From Balneolaceae bacterium (GTDB lineage Bacteria > Bacteroidota > Rhodothermia > Balneolales > Balneolaceae): a DNA stretch of 64,000 nt. Every line of letters begins with the position of its first letter. Within the stretch, counting starts at the first letter, position 1. The notes under the pieces were generated by a model that worked only from the letters and a program-made list of their open reading frames with translations, searched no databases and was not told where the DNA came from. The DNA lies in NCBI GenBank assembly GCA_007694095.1, contig RECI01000127.1:1-64000 (forward strand), given 5' to 3'. Position numbers and translations under genes: made by a program. Positions 1 to 9,294 of this stretch are shown here, in pieces.

Positions 1-644
1 CCTGCTGCCACAACAAGTATGTCGGCAGCTATGGTATGGGTTGTTAAATCTTTGGTAAATTTGTGGCAGATGGTGGTTGTAGCCTTGCCTGTTGTGTTTT
101 CACGCGAAAGCATAATGGCCATTGGTGATCCTACAATGTTGCTGGCGCCAACCACAACCGCATGTTTACTTTTTACCTGGATGCTGTAAAATTGAAATAG
201 CTCAAATATCCCGGCTGGTGTGCAGGAACGAAATGTGGGCTGGTCTACCGTAAGCCGGCCAACATTCATCGGATGAAAACCATCCACATCTTTACGGTGG
301 TCAATACTTTCAATCACATCATGTGATGACAGGTGCGAAGGGAGTGGCAGCTGCACAAGTATGCCATCGATTGAATCGTTTTTGTTAAATGAACGGATCG
401 CAGCTTTAAGTTCTCTTGCTGAAACAGTATCGGGCAGATGTGTGGTGTCAGTATCAATCCCCACTTGTTTACAGGCTCGTGTTTTGGCACCGATATATGT
501 GGCTGATGCCGGATCGTTTCCCACCTGCACCACTTTCAGAAAGGGTCGTCGGTTACCGGCACTCACCCAGTTTTCCACGTCCTCCTTCAAAAGGTTCATG
601 GTAATATCCGCCACTTTTTTGCCATCAATCAGTTTTGCACTCAT
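1..644 (-). CDS. folD: FolD, methylenetetrahydrofolate dehydrogenase/cyclohydrolase (C-terminus cut off)
   Basis: Bifunctional cytosolic enzyme that interconverts methylene-, methenyl- and formyl-tetrahydrofolate with NADP. It is missing from the ORF track because its stop lies beyond the left edge. Translating the minus strand from the ATG at 644 gives a protein starting MSAKLIDGKKVAD. It contains YIGAKTRACKQVGI, the active-site region with the catalytic Lys of this family, then DGILVQLPLPSH and KDVDGFHPMNVGRL, the usual substrate-binding stretches. The dinucleotide-binding segment VVVGASNIVGSPMA follows. About 214 of roughly 290 residues are present. It runs off the window, so nothing can be said of its downstream neighbours. 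Confidence 0.95.
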   Translation of the reverse strand, partial: MSAKLIDGKKVADITMNLLKEDVENWVSAGNRRPFLKVVQVGNDPASATYIGAKTRACKQVGIDTDTTHLPDTVSARELKAAIRSFNKNDSIDGILVQLPLPSHLSSHDVIESIDHRKDVDGFHPMNVGRLTVDQPTFRSCTPAGIFELFQFYSIQVKSKHAVVVGASNIVGSPMAIMLSRENTTGKATTTICHKFTKDLTTHTIAADILVVAA

Positions 645-778
645 CCTTATATTTTTTGGGAATTGGGATTTGGAATTTGATTTTTTCGGGTATTTGATCA
701 AAAAATATTTTCAGAATCTAACCTCTTTATCCATAATAATGGACAACTAATCAGCACTTCAAATGTTGAAGCCATTAC

Positions 779-2149
779 CTATCTTTCAATATCGTACTTT
801 TTCATTTTGTTATAGATGTGGCTTCGCTGGATGTTAATGGCATCGGCTGTTGCCGAGATATTCCAGTCAAATTTTTCCAGCTTTTTTATCAGGAAAAGGC
901 GTTCTGCTTCTTCTTTATACTCATGAAATGAGTCGGTTTCATCAATCAGTTTACCAAGTAATTCCGTTGGTTTTTTCTTCTGCTGAACAAATTTTTGCAC
1001 GTCTTTTGCCATAATTTCGTCTTCCGGCGACAAAAGTGCCAGGCGTTCCACTGCATTTTGCAACTCCCTGATATTGCCGGGCCAGTCCTGCTTTTTTAAT
1101 TCGTTTAGTGCGTCATTTGAAAAAACTTTGCCTGAAAAAATGATTTCCCGTTCTCTGAGCCGGGCCAGGAACCATTCTGCCAGGAGGGCGATATCATCCT
1201 GACGTTCACGAAGCGGTGGCAAATGTATGGGTATTACATTAAGCCGGTGGTAAAGGTCTTCCCTGAAATTTCCTTCTTCAATTTCAAGGGGTAAATCTTT
1301 ATTCGTCGCGGCAAGCACTCGTACATCCACTGTAATACGTTCGTTACCGCCAACCCTCACAATCTGGTTTTCCTGTAAAGCACGAAGTACTTTAGCCTGG
1401 GATTCAGCACTCATATCCCCAATTTCATCCAAAAACAGAGTACCACCGTCTGCCTGTTCAAATTTCCCGATTCTTTGTGCTGAGGCGCCTGTAAACGCTC
1501 CTTTTTCATGGCCGAATAACTCACTTTCCAATAATTCCGATGGTATTGCTGCACAATTCACATCTACAAACTTCTTTGAAGCACGGCCGCTGTTGTTATG
1601 GATGGCTCTCGCTACCAGTTCTTTACCTGTGCCATTGTCCCCGGTAATAAGCACTCGGCTGCTGGTCATAGCCACTTTTTCGATCAGCTTTTTGATGTTC
1701 ACAATAGCCGGGCTATTCCCGATAATATCTGTATTCCCATGCAATTCCGTACGAATCTGCCTGTTCTCTTTGATAAGTTCACTGCTTTTTAAGCCGTTAC
1801 GGATACTCACAAGAAGCCGGTTAAGGTCGGGTGGCTTTTCAAGGAAATCGAACGCACCTATTTTGGTCGCTTCAACTGCAATTTTGATATTTCCATGGCC
1901 GGATATCATAATTACCGGAAGTTCTGGTTTACTCTCTTTGATTTTTTCCAGAACTTCGATGCCGTCCATTCCCCGCATTTTGATATCAAGCATCACAAGG
2001 TCAGGATTTTCTTTCTCAATGGCCTGAAGCGCCTGTTCACCGTTTTCTGCCTCGATAACTGAGTAATTTTCAAATTCAAGTATCTCTCTCAGGGCGTTAC
2101 GGATGCTTTTTTCATCATCCGTTATCAAAATTTTTTCTTTTTTACCCAT
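779..2149 (-). CDS. NtrC-family sigma-54-dependent response regulator
   Basis: Cytosolic transcription activator of the NtrC class, 456 aa, with all three expected domains. The receiver (about 1-120) has the acidic pair DD11-12, phospho-acceptor D55 in LVMLDIKMRG and K105. The AAA+ domain has Walker A GDNGTGKE (170-177), the sigma-54 contact loop GAFTGA (217-222) and Walker B GTLFLDEI (237-244). The C-terminus (about 418-456) is a Fis-type helix-turn-helix. It should act at sigma-54 promoters after phosphorylation. No cognate histidine kinase sits next to it in the window, so its signal is unknown. It lies 40 bases downstream of the dacB-like gene in the same direction. Confidence 0.93.
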   Translation of the reverse strand: MGKKEKILITDDEKSIRNALREILEFENYSVIEAENGEQALQAIEKENPDLVMLDIKMRGMDGIEVLEKIKESKPELPVIMISGHGNIKIAVEATKIGAFDFLEKPPDLNRLLVSIRNGLKSSELIKENRQIRTELHGNTDIIGNSPAIVNIKKLIEKVAMTSSRVLITGDNGTGKELVARAIHNNSGRASKKFVDVNCAAIPSELLESELFGHEKGAFTGASAQRIGKFEQADGGTLFLDEIGDMSAESQAKVLRALQENQIVRVGGNERITVDVRVLAATNKDLPLEIEEGNFREDLYHRLNVIPIHLPPLRERQDDIALLAEWFLARLREREIIFSGKVFSNDALNELKKQDWPGNIRELQNAVERLALLSPEDEIMAKDVQKFVQQKKKPTELLGKLIDETDSFHEYKEEAERLFLIKKLEKFDWNISATADAINIQRSHIYNKMKKYDIER

Positions 2150-2189
2150 CTGCCTTTTAAAAAAATATTATCCCGTTCAAAAATAATGT

Positions 2190-3656
2190 TTAATAGCTGC
2201 TGTACAGGTATTCAAGTATACGCTGGTGAATAAAATCAACATGGGAGGTTTGAGCTGTGTAGTTGTTGGTAATAATGCTAACCACAAGCCGGTTACCGGT
2301 TTCTGTATCAAGATAACCTGATAGAGCACGTACACCTGAAACAAAACCTGTTTTGCCATAGAAATTTTCACTGATTCTGCTTCCCCTGAAACGATGGCTC
2401 AGTGTCCCGCTCACACCACCTACTGCAAGCGAACTGAACAAATGAGGGAAAAAAGCTTTCTGCTGAACATTGACCAGGTATTGATTCAGGTCGCCTGCAT
2501 TCAGCAATGTGGCTGGGGCCATTCCCGAACCGTCTCGCAATCTCACTGCCGTGGTATCAAAACCCATCCCGCTCATAAATTCTTTTACTACCTGTAAACC
2601 GAGTTCTGTGGTTCCCTGCACGTTATAAACATTTGACCCGAGTTTTTTTACAAGCATTTCAGTAAAAAAATTATCGCTCTCTTTATTCAGGTGCTCTATC
2701 ATTTTATACAATGGTTCAGATAAATGGGTATTCAGTTTTAGAAGCCCGCGTTCACTCCAGGAATAGTAGTCGCTGTCGATAAAAATACCACCAGAAATCT
2801 CCATGCCCCGCAGTTCCATATATCGATAAAATGTATCCATAAAATACAATGACGGCGCTGTTACCGTCAAAGGTTCAGTTTCATAGTAACCTTGTGGAAG
2901 CGTACTGCGAAGAATGATCGTATTTGTTCCCAGTTCTCTTCTGTACGACTCGTTAAACCGTGTTCCTGCCGGAGTGATTGTTTGTTCATTGATAAACTCA
3001 ACAAAAGGTGTGTTGAACGGTGACCATTCGATCCGGGGCCTTGACCCAATACGGCCTGTTGCACTTACTTCAAGGTCAACAACATTTGAATTGAATGAAA
3101 GTGCACTGATTTCAGGGGCATAATAGTAGGTTAGGTCATCCCATTCCCATCCTTTTGGGTATGGTACATCATCAAAAAGACCATCAAACCCAATCAGGTT
3201 CCCGTCAATAACTTTGATACCGGCATTAAATAACATAGTAGTCCATTTTTCAAAGAGAAAAAGCTTATCTCCATTCGAAAAAATACCGCTGATGGTTGGA
3301 TCACCTGAACCTTTAACAATAATGTCACCAACCCACGTACTATCTGTTTGTCTGCCACGGCCATAAAGAGTGGTTTCGAAACGGTATTGCGGTCCAAGGC
3401 GCTCCAACAAGGCACCTGAAGTGACGATCTTGAGGTTTGAGGCGGGGCGTATAAGTTTATCACCGTTCAGGTTCTGCAGTACCCGGCCGGATGAATCGCG
3501 CACCTGCACAGCCCAGAAAGCATTGGATGCCCTTGAGTTGTTTATCAGCTGGCTGATTTCCGGTGAAATCTGGGCATAAACAACACTGTGGGGAAACAGC
3601 ACACCACCACATATCAAGAAAATAAAAATAAGGAAAACAACCTTATAAATCTTCAT
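2190..3656 (-). CDS. dacB: D-alanyl-D-alanine carboxypeptidase/endopeptidase, PBP4 (peptidase S13) family
   Basis: Periplasmic penicillin-binding protein of the DacB/PBP4 type. These remove the terminal D-Ala or cut peptide crosslinks in peptidoglycan. The 488-aa product starts with a signal peptide (about 1-28, ending VVYAQ). The three active-site motifs are visible: SxxK as PASNLKIVTS with S73 and K76, SxN as ESDNF in the middle of the protein, and KTG as YGKTGFVSG near the C-terminus. A long insertion lies between SxxK and SxN, as is normal for class C enzymes. The PtsN-like gene ends its reading 10 bases upstream on the same strand, so the two may be co-transcribed. Confidence 0.92.
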   Translation of the reverse strand: MKIYKVVFLIFIFLICGGVLFPHSVVYAQISPEISQLINNSRASNAFWAVQVRDSSGRVLQNLNGDKLIRPASNLKIVTSGALLERLGPQYRFETTLYGRGRQTDSTWVGDIIVKGSGDPTISGIFSNGDKLFLFEKWTTMLFNAGIKVIDGNLIGFDGLFDDVPYPKGWEWDDLTYYYAPEISALSFNSNVVDLEVSATGRIGSRPRIEWSPFNTPFVEFINEQTITPAGTRFNESYRRELGTNTIILRSTLPQGYYETEPLTVTAPSLYFMDTFYRYMELRGMEISGGIFIDSDYYSWSERGLLKLNTHLSEPLYKMIEHLNKESDNFFTEMLVKKLGSNVYNVQGTTELGLQVVKEFMSGMGFDTTAVRLRDGSGMAPATLLNAGDLNQYLVNVQQKAFFPHLFSSLAVGGVSGTLSHRFRGSRISENFYGKTGFVSGVRALSGYLDTETGNRLVVSIITNNYTAQTSHVDFIHQRILEYLYSSY

Positions 3657-3666
3657 AGATTTATGA

Positions 3667-4137
3667 TCAGTTACCGAAATATCTCACTTCTTCTTGATGA
3701 AAAGCTTCATAGATTTCATCAGGAGTTTCACATTGCGTCAGGGATTCTCTGAAAGATGTACTATTCATCAGTCTGGAGATTCTACTCAACAATTTAATAT
3801 GTGTACTATTTTTCTTTTCAGGTCCTACCAGAAGAAAAACCATTGTTACCGGCTTTCCATCAATGGAATCAAAATCGATTGGGTCTTTTAAAGTGGCAAA
3901 ACCAGCATAATTATGTTCAATTGAAGCAACTTTTCCATGAGGTATTGCCAGGTTTTTTCCAACTCCCGTTGACATAATTTTCTCTCTTTCAAAAACCGCC
4001 TGGCGAATATCTTCGAGCTGATCACTATTTACCTGGTTTTTTAACAGGTCTATGATACTATTGATAAGATCATTTTTATCTTTCACATTCAAATTAGCTA
4101 AAATAGCCGATTTGTCAAGTAGAGAATAGAGATTCAT
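3667..4137 (-). CDS. ptsN: PTS EIIA(Ntr)-like regulatory phosphocarrier
   Basis: Cytosolic EIIA domain of the nitrogen-PTS/mannitol-fructose type, usually phosphorylated on one histidine and used for regulation rather than sugar uptake. The motif GVGKNLAIPHGK holds the expected active-site His, followed by the conserved FATLKDPIDFDSIDG stretch. The ORF track begins at a TTG at 4173. I prefer the ATG at 4137 (MNLYSLLDK), which gives 156 aa, the usual length for PtsN. It sits just upstream of dacB on the same strand. No EI or HPr gene is visible in the window, so the phosphate donor must be encoded elsewhere. Confidence 0.88.
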   Translation of the reverse strand: MNLYSLLDKSAILANLNVKDKNDLINSIIDLLKNQVNSDQLEDIRQAVFEREKIMSTGVGKNLAIPHGKVASIEHNYAGFATLKDPIDFDSIDGKPVTMVFLLVGPEKKNSTHIKLLSRISRLMNSTSFRESLTQCETPDEIYEAFHQEEVRYFGN

Positions 4138-4330
4138 AAAGCAAATAAAATCTGGTTTTAAAAGAATTAACAAGAATAAAGCACTAAAATTCTTTCGGTT
4201 TAAATGTAAGCATCATATCAATTAAAAGCCGTATTTGATTTATCAAGAATGATGACATTCATTTGTTTTATCTTAATCAAGTTATTACAACTTGCTCTTT
4301 CAAACGATAAGAACTATTTACAGCCGTATC

Positions 4331-6316
4331 ATGCGTCTCATTCTCAGTATTTTCTTTTCATTTTGTAGTGTTTCCTTATTATTTGCACAAATTTCAGTTG
4401 AACTCGACAGTATCATGGTAACAGCTACGCGTATTACTACAGAAATATCAGAAAGTGGTAAACACGTCTCTGTATTAACCCGTGAGGACATTGAAAACAT
4501 GCCTGTCACCTCGGTGGATGAACTACTGAGATCGCTGACGGGCGTTAATATAAACGCACGGCAAAGCTTTGGCGTTCAGTCTGATGTGGGAATCCGGGGC
4601 AGTACCTACTCACAGGTGCTTTTTATGCTGGATAATGTTCCTCTGAATGATCCGCTTACCGCCCACTTTAACACTAATATTCCTGTTTCCCTGTCTGAAA
4701 TCGGCCAGATTGAGCTGATCCGTGGTCCTGCCAGCACATCATTTGGAGCCGATGCTGTGGGTGGGGTGGTTCATATCAAAACCAATATGTACCTTCAGCG
4801 TGAACTGGATACAGGCAGTGAACGCGGGATCTCAATAGCAAATTTTGATATTGCCGGTGGCCAGCATAATCTTCTGATGACAGATGCCACCCTGGCTATG
4901 CAGGCTAATCGATGGCGTTTCAGCACTTCGGCAAGGGTAAGCCGTTCAGATGGTGAAACCTATCAAAACCCGGGGTTTGCGGCAGGCGTATCGTCGCAGC
5001 CCGAGTATAACACCTATTTTGACCTGTTCAATATCAGCGCGGCTGTTTCATACCGGTTCAGCGACAGGTTAAGCGGGTATGTGCGCGGAGGATTCGATCA
5101 GCGTGATTTTAATGCCCGTTATTTTTATACCCGAAGCATTTTTGACGAATCGGTTGAGGAAATCCAGAGTCGTTGGCTTCTTTCAGCATTCACATACAGC
5201 CATGGAAGTAACCGAACTGAAATCAACGCTTCATACAGAAGTGTGAATGATATTTTTACCTTTAATTCTGATATTGCCCCGGTAAACGAACACACAACCG
5301 GGCAATTATTCCTAAACCTTTCGCACCAAATCGAACTGGCAGGTGAAAGCAGTAGATTCAGGTATGTGCGCCTCATGGGTGGTGCCCAGTACCTCGACAA
5401 AAATATTGAAAGCACCGACCGGGGCGACCATCGCGATGGTATGGGAGGTATTTACGCCATCGGGACCGCAAGCTGGATCAATGGTCTCAGCATCACATCA
5501 AGCCTGCGCCTGCAGTTCGATTCTGCCGGACAGGCCGATTTACTGCCCCAGGTCAGTGCAGCCTATAACCTGCAAAACCTGATCTTCCGGAGCTCTGTGG
5601 GGCGTGCTGTTCGTGTGGGTGATTTTACCGAGCGTTATATTTCTTCAGCCATACCGAACCTCACCCCGCTGCGTAATATCGGCAACCCCGACCTGCAACC
5701 GGAAAAATCCACCACAATTGACCTCGGGATTGACTGGCGTCCGGCCCGGAATTTACGGCTTTCACCCACTGTTTTTTACAGATCTTCGAGCAACCTGATC
5801 GATTACACCCTCACAAACGCTGACAACATCCCAAATGCCGCGAACCTTCTGCCAGGTGAAAATTATTTTTATGCTCAAAATATCAGCAGCAGCAGTACGA
5901 GCGGAATTGAACTGATGGGAAACGGAAATTTCCGGATTCCGGCAGGAACTGGAATTTCCCTGCAAGGGGGATACACATACATCCGCACCACCAGCGACCA
6001 GGAAACCGTTTCGAGATATATCGCCAACCATCCATCTCACCAGGTGAGTGCCGGAATTCAAATTACCCATTCCTGGCTTTCTGTATATTCCCAGTCGGAG
6101 TATAATGTACGTTCTCCTGAAGCGGAAATGCTGGTGGATGGAGTAGTCCCTTCATCCTATTTTATCACAAATCTTAGGATTACGATCTCTCCTGCTCAAT
6201 CAGGAGTAAAATTATATACCCGGATAATGAATGTAACAGATACAAAATACCAGGAAATCCTCGGTGCACCGATGCCTGGCCGCTGGATTATGGCAGGCGT
6301 GCAGTTGAGTTTATGA
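4331..6316 (+). CDS. TonB-dependent outer-membrane receptor
   Basis: Outer-membrane active transporter or receptor with an N-terminal plug and a 22-strand-type barrel. The ORF track starts at a TTG (4292). The ATG at 4331 gives a clean signal peptide MRLILSIFFSFC...LLFAQ and is preferred (661 aa). After cleavage comes a TonB-box-like DSIMVTATR, then plug motifs (SVDELLRSLTGVNI, DVGIRGSTYSQVLFMLDN, IELIRGPASTSFGADAVGG). The rest is a barrel rich in alternating aromatic strands. The size resembles cobalamin, siderophore and copper receptors, but no substrate can be read from the sequence. It is divergent from ptsN and stands alone in its orientation. Confidence 0.92.
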   Translation: MRLILSIFFSFCSVSLLFAQISVELDSIMVTATRITTEISESGKHVSVLTREDIENMPVTSVDELLRSLTGVNINARQSFGVQSDVGIRGSTYSQVLFMLDNVPLNDPLTAHFNTNIPVSLSEIGQIELIRGPASTSFGADAVGGVVHIKTNMYLQRELDTGSERGISIANFDIAGGQHNLLMTDATLAMQANRWRFSTSARVSRSDGETYQNPGFAAGVSSQPEYNTYFDLFNISAAVSYRFSDRLSGYVRGGFDQRDFNARYFYTRSIFDESVEEIQSRWLLSAFTYSHGSNRTEINASYRSVNDIFTFNSDIAPVNEHTTGQLFLNLSHQIELAGESSRFRYVRLMGGAQYLDKNIESTDRGDHRDGMGGIYAIGTASWINGLSITSSLRLQFDSAGQADLLPQVSAAYNLQNLIFRSSVGRAVRVGDFTERYISSAIPNLTPLRNIGNPDLQPEKSTTIDLGIDWRPARNLRLSPTVFYRSSSNLIDYTLTNADNIPNAANLLPGENYFYAQNISSSSTSGIELMGNGNFRIPAGTGISLQGGYTYIRTTSDQETVSRYIANHPSHQVSAGIQITHSWLSVYSQSEYNVRSPEAEMLVDGVVPSSYFITNLRITISPAQSGVKLYTRIMNVTDTKYQEILGAPMPGRWIMAGVQLSL

Positions 6317-6350
6317 TATCGCATATCTAAGACCTGTCAGCACCGCAGCG

Positions 6351-6425
6351 AAGCAAGGCTCTGACAGCGTCGCGCTATGGACGGCCTCACCACACCAAAG
6401 CAAGGCTCTGACAGCGTCGCGCTAT
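6351..6425. repeat. 28-base direct repeat, two copies, downstream of the TonB receptor
   Basis: An identical 28-base string occurs at 6351-6378 and again at 6398-6425. It begins AAGCAAGGCTCTGACAG and ends GTCGCGCTAT. The copies are separated by 19 bases. CTGTCAG at about 6334-6340 is the reverse complement of the CTGACAG inside each copy, so small stem-loops are possible. The repeat lies 35 bases after the receptor stop, in a 279-base gap with no other evident gene. It could be a transcript-end structure or a dispersed repeat unit. Only this pair is visible in the window. Confidence 0.85.
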
Positions 6426-6595
6426 TGTCATTTCATCGAATCGCATTCCAACACTTCCATTATTCTTCGATAGCTCAATCGGATTTCTTTACCTAACCTA
6501 ATCAGAAGAGAGATCTTAAATCGGGTAATTTGATATCCTCTCCGGCTTACGTTTTAAAAATTTGCCACTTTTGAGAATCTTTATCACTTTTCGGT

Positions 6596-7879
6596 ATGGG
6601 ATTCTTTATACGTAAAGCATTTAAAGCGGGGCCGGTACGATTTAATTTGTCGAAAGGTGGGATTGGGGTATCTGCCGGAATTACAGGGGCGAGAATCGGA
6701 TTGAACCGACGCGGTGCTTATGTTTATGGCGGGCGGCACGGACTTTATTACCGCGAACAATTAACCAGTGGCAGAAGAAACCGCCGTTCGAAGCAGTTGC
6801 AGCCAGCCGGTGTGAATAGCAAGGGTGGAGCTGCCGATATTTTTGTGGATACCGGGTCAACATACCCTACAATTTATAGCGGATTAAAAACACACCCTTT
6901 GCCAGATTTAAAGGATCGGCCACACTGGTCGCGGAATATATTATTGTGGCTGATTGTGGTTTTTGTGGCCGTTTTCTCGGTCATTGAACATTACCTGCTG
7001 CTACTGGGGCTCTCTTTTGCAGGTTTCGGGGTTCTTTTATTCAGCGTATATCGTGACCAAAAATGGAGGAAAAAGGGTCAGGCTATGATAGAATCCATAA
7101 CTAAAATATTTGAAGAATCACCCGTTAAAGTAAATATTGACACCATACGGAGCTTTACCAAAAACGCACCGGAAGCATATACCGAACGCTTTATGCCCGA
7201 TCTCTACTCTGTACTCCTGCAGATTGCCGTTGAAAAACCGGATGATGCCCATATAAACAAATTCAACCAGATAGAAAATATGTTACCTGTTTCGTCGGAA
7301 TTTGCCGCTCAAACCAAACGCGCACTTCTTTCTCAACATCTTGATGCCGTTCTGGAAGATCATCTTCTCAGTAAAGATGAGGAACAGGAGATTCGGGCAT
7401 TGATCAATAAACTGAACCTTCCTGAAGATTTTGCAAAAGAGGAGTTTCGATATCTTAATCTTGCTTCTGCTATCCGGCATGAAATGCAAATGCCGCTCGC
7501 CAGCCGGCCGGCCTCCATCCCTCTGGTTCGCGGAGAAACCTGTTATGCGGAATTTAAAAACACCCGGCTTCTCGAAGAGAGAGTGCTTAGCCGGTTCCAG
7601 CAAAACCGGGTTCAGTACCGTAAACTTGGCTATGAAGTTCAGCTGCAGGGTATACTAACACTTACCGACCGCCGGATGGTGATTACCGGCCGGGGCTCGC
7701 GAGAATACAGGCTGAACCGTATTGCCGACGTAATTACCGATCTCGAAGCCAATGTAATAGAGCTAATCCTGACAAACCGAAAAAATCCGGTATATCTAAG
7801 CCATCCCACGTCCATTTTGGTTTCAACTATTCTGGAGAGAATTATGACGAACGAGTTAATAAATAAATCTACAGACTAA
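6596..7879 (+). CDS. DUF4236-domain membrane protein with C-terminal PH-like domain
   Basis: The function is not known. The N-terminus (about 1-55, MGFFIRKAFKAGPVRFNLSKGGIG) is a clear DUF4236 domain, a short basic Gly-rich module. A basic linker follows, then two adjacent hydrophobic segments (about 117-155) that should cross the inner membrane as a hairpin. Next is a charged helical region with an EF-hand-like SKDEEQEIRALI stretch. The C-terminal ~110 residues (ILTLTDRRMVITG, YRLNRIADV) look like the bacterial PH/YokE-like fold. The start ATG fits the DUF4236 N-terminus exactly. The stop codon overlaps that of the converging regulator gene by four bases (CTAA). Confidence 0.75.
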   Translation: MGFFIRKAFKAGPVRFNLSKGGIGVSAGITGARIGLNRRGAYVYGGRHGLYYREQLTSGRRNRRSKQLQPAGVNSKGGAADIFVDTGSTYPTIYSGLKTHPLPDLKDRPHWSRNILLWLIVVFVAVFSVIEHYLLLLGLSFAGFGVLLFSVYRDQKWRKKGQAMIESITKIFEESPVKVNIDTIRSFTKNAPEAYTERFMPDLYSVLLQIAVEKPDDAHINKFNQIENMLPVSSEFAAQTKRALLSQHLDAVLEDHLLSKDEEQEIRALINKLNLPEDFAKEEFRYLNLASAIRHEMQMPLASRPASIPLVRGETCYAEFKNTRLLEERVLSRFQQNRVQYRKLGYEVQLQGILTLTDRRMVITGRGSREYRLNRIADVITDLEANVIELILTNRKNPVYLSHPTSILVSTILERIMTNELINKSTD

Positions 7880-8508
7880 TTCTGGTTTTCAAGAGCAAAT
7901 TTTACAAGGCCTGTATTCGATTTGATATCCAGCTTTTTACGAATGTTTTTACGATGGGTATCAACTGTCAATTTACTGATGTTCAGAAAACCTGCGATTT
8001 GCTGTGATGTTTTCCCAACAGCAATAAGATCCAACACTTCCCATTCCCGTCTTGTAAGTTCGTTTTCAGGGTTTGTCTCTTCAGGATTCTTTAGCCAGCC
8101 GGAAATCGTTTTTTGGATTCCGGGACTGTAATATCTGCGATTAGCGGCAACCAAACGAATGGCTTTTAACAGTTCATTTACACCGGCTTTTTTGGGGATG
8201 TAGCCTTTTGCTCCACTTTTTAAAATTTCGACGATCTCTTCTTCTTCCTCAAACATGCTGAGAACAAGAACAGGAATTTCCGGAAAATTCTTTTTCAAAT
8301 ATCTTACAGCTGCAACCCCATCCATTCCCGGCATTCTTAAATCCGTAAGAATGATATCAGGCCTGTGAACCTCTGTCATCTTTATAAGATCAACTCCGTT
8401 ATTGGCCTCTGCAACAACCTGCATATCCTGCATACCGGCAAGAATTGAACGTAATCCGTCAAGAAAAATCTGATGGTCGTCAGCAATGATAATGGTCGTT
8501 TTTTTCAT
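7876..8508 (-). CDS. NarL/LuxR-family response regulator
   Basis: Cytosolic two-component regulator of 210 aa. The receiver (1-120) shows DD10-11, phospho-acceptor D56 in IILTDLRMPG and a Lys in GYIPKKAG. The C-terminal LuxR-type helix-turn-helix (about 147-205) has the standard ELTRREWEVLDLIAVGKTSQ and TVDTHRKNIRKKL. The HisKA_3-type kinase at 15117-17054 belongs to the class that signals to NarL regulators and is the only such kinase in the window, so the two are probably partners although seven genes lie in or around the interval. It converges on the DUF4236 gene with overlapping stops. Confidence 0.92.
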   Translation of the reverse strand: MKKTTIIIADDHQIFLDGLRSILAGMQDMQVVAEANNGVDLIKMTEVHRPDIILTDLRMPGMDGVAAVRYLKKNFPEIPVLVLSMFEEEEEIVEILKSGAKGYIPKKAGVNELLKAIRLVAANRRYYSPGIQKTISGWLKNPEETNPENELTRREWEVLDLIAVGKTSQQIAGFLNISKLTVDTHRKNIRKKLDIKSNTGLVKFALENQN

Positions 8509-8628
8509 CAGATATCCTCAGAATGATCCTCTCATTATTATTTCCAAGCGTTGTTTTTTCTTAAAAATTTCACACTCTCATCATTAATGGCAATCTATAA
8601 CCTCTTGATTCATCCAAATTGAAGCAGA

Positions 8629-9117
8629 TCAGAATCGCAATTCTCTCTCTTCATTTCCATAAATAACGATCCTGTATTCAAATTCATCTTTTACGGCAAA
8701 ATAACGGGCAGTGAATCCTATATCCAACTCTCTTATATTCTCTTCATCACCATCACACACATAAAAATCAGAATTCAGCAGACGAATTTCAGTAACGAAA
8801 TTTGCCTCTTCAACCGTGAATATTAAACTATACCCTGCAGCCAAAGGTAACGCGTCGTCAAATATGTTCCAAAATACCTGGCCGCTGGTAACAGATTCAG
8901 CAAAATAAAATATATTGTCATTATTATTATTTATTTCTACTCTGACGCGAATGTCTGGCCACGTCGGACTGAAATGATCGTCAAAAAATCTTAAGCTTAA
9001 CATGAGCTGGGTATCTACTGCAGCAAAATGAGCTTCCATTGCACTTTTACTGTCGGAACACGACTGGAGGCTAAAAGCCAACGATGCCCCAAGCAGAAAT
9101 AGAATTATTTTTTTCAT
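8629..9117 (-). CDS. Small lipoprotein, unknown function
   Basis: A 162-aa predicted lipoprotein. The ORF track starts far upstream (9243), but the ATG at 9117 opens a textbook lipoprotein signal (MKKIILFLLGASLAFSLQSC), with the lipobox Cys at residue 20. The mature part is acidic and beta-rich without motifs that I recognise. The fragments RVRVEINNNNDNIFYFAES and EYRIVIYGNEERELRF suggest an immunoglobulin-like or lipocalin-like sandwich, which is a guess. It lies 178 bases downstream of the 953-aa secreted protein and is read in the same direction, so it may be part of the same envelope block. Confidence 0.7.
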   Translation of the reverse strand: MKKIILFLLGASLAFSLQSCSDSKSAMEAHFAAVDTQLMLSLRFFDDHFSPTWPDIRVRVEINNNNDNIFYFAESVTSGQVFWNIFDDALPLAAGYSLIFTVEEANFVTEIRLLNSDFYVCDGDEENIRELDIGFTARYFAVKDEFEYRIVIYGNEERELRF

Positions 9118-9294
9118 GATTCCGGGATTTGAGTTATTGGTTATCGATAGTGTATGATACCTGGCCTGTATTAAACGACCTTTTATACACATCACAGGAA
9201 TAACCGGATCTTCCTTCTTATAAAATATACCTGGTCTGAACATTTCTGTATACCTACAAACAGGTATTTTTTTGTTTTCAGGTGTTTACTTTTG

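Noticed and set aside
361-750. 129-aa plus-strand ORF at the left end
   Set aside because: It is antisense to folD, whose protein sequence is unmistakable.
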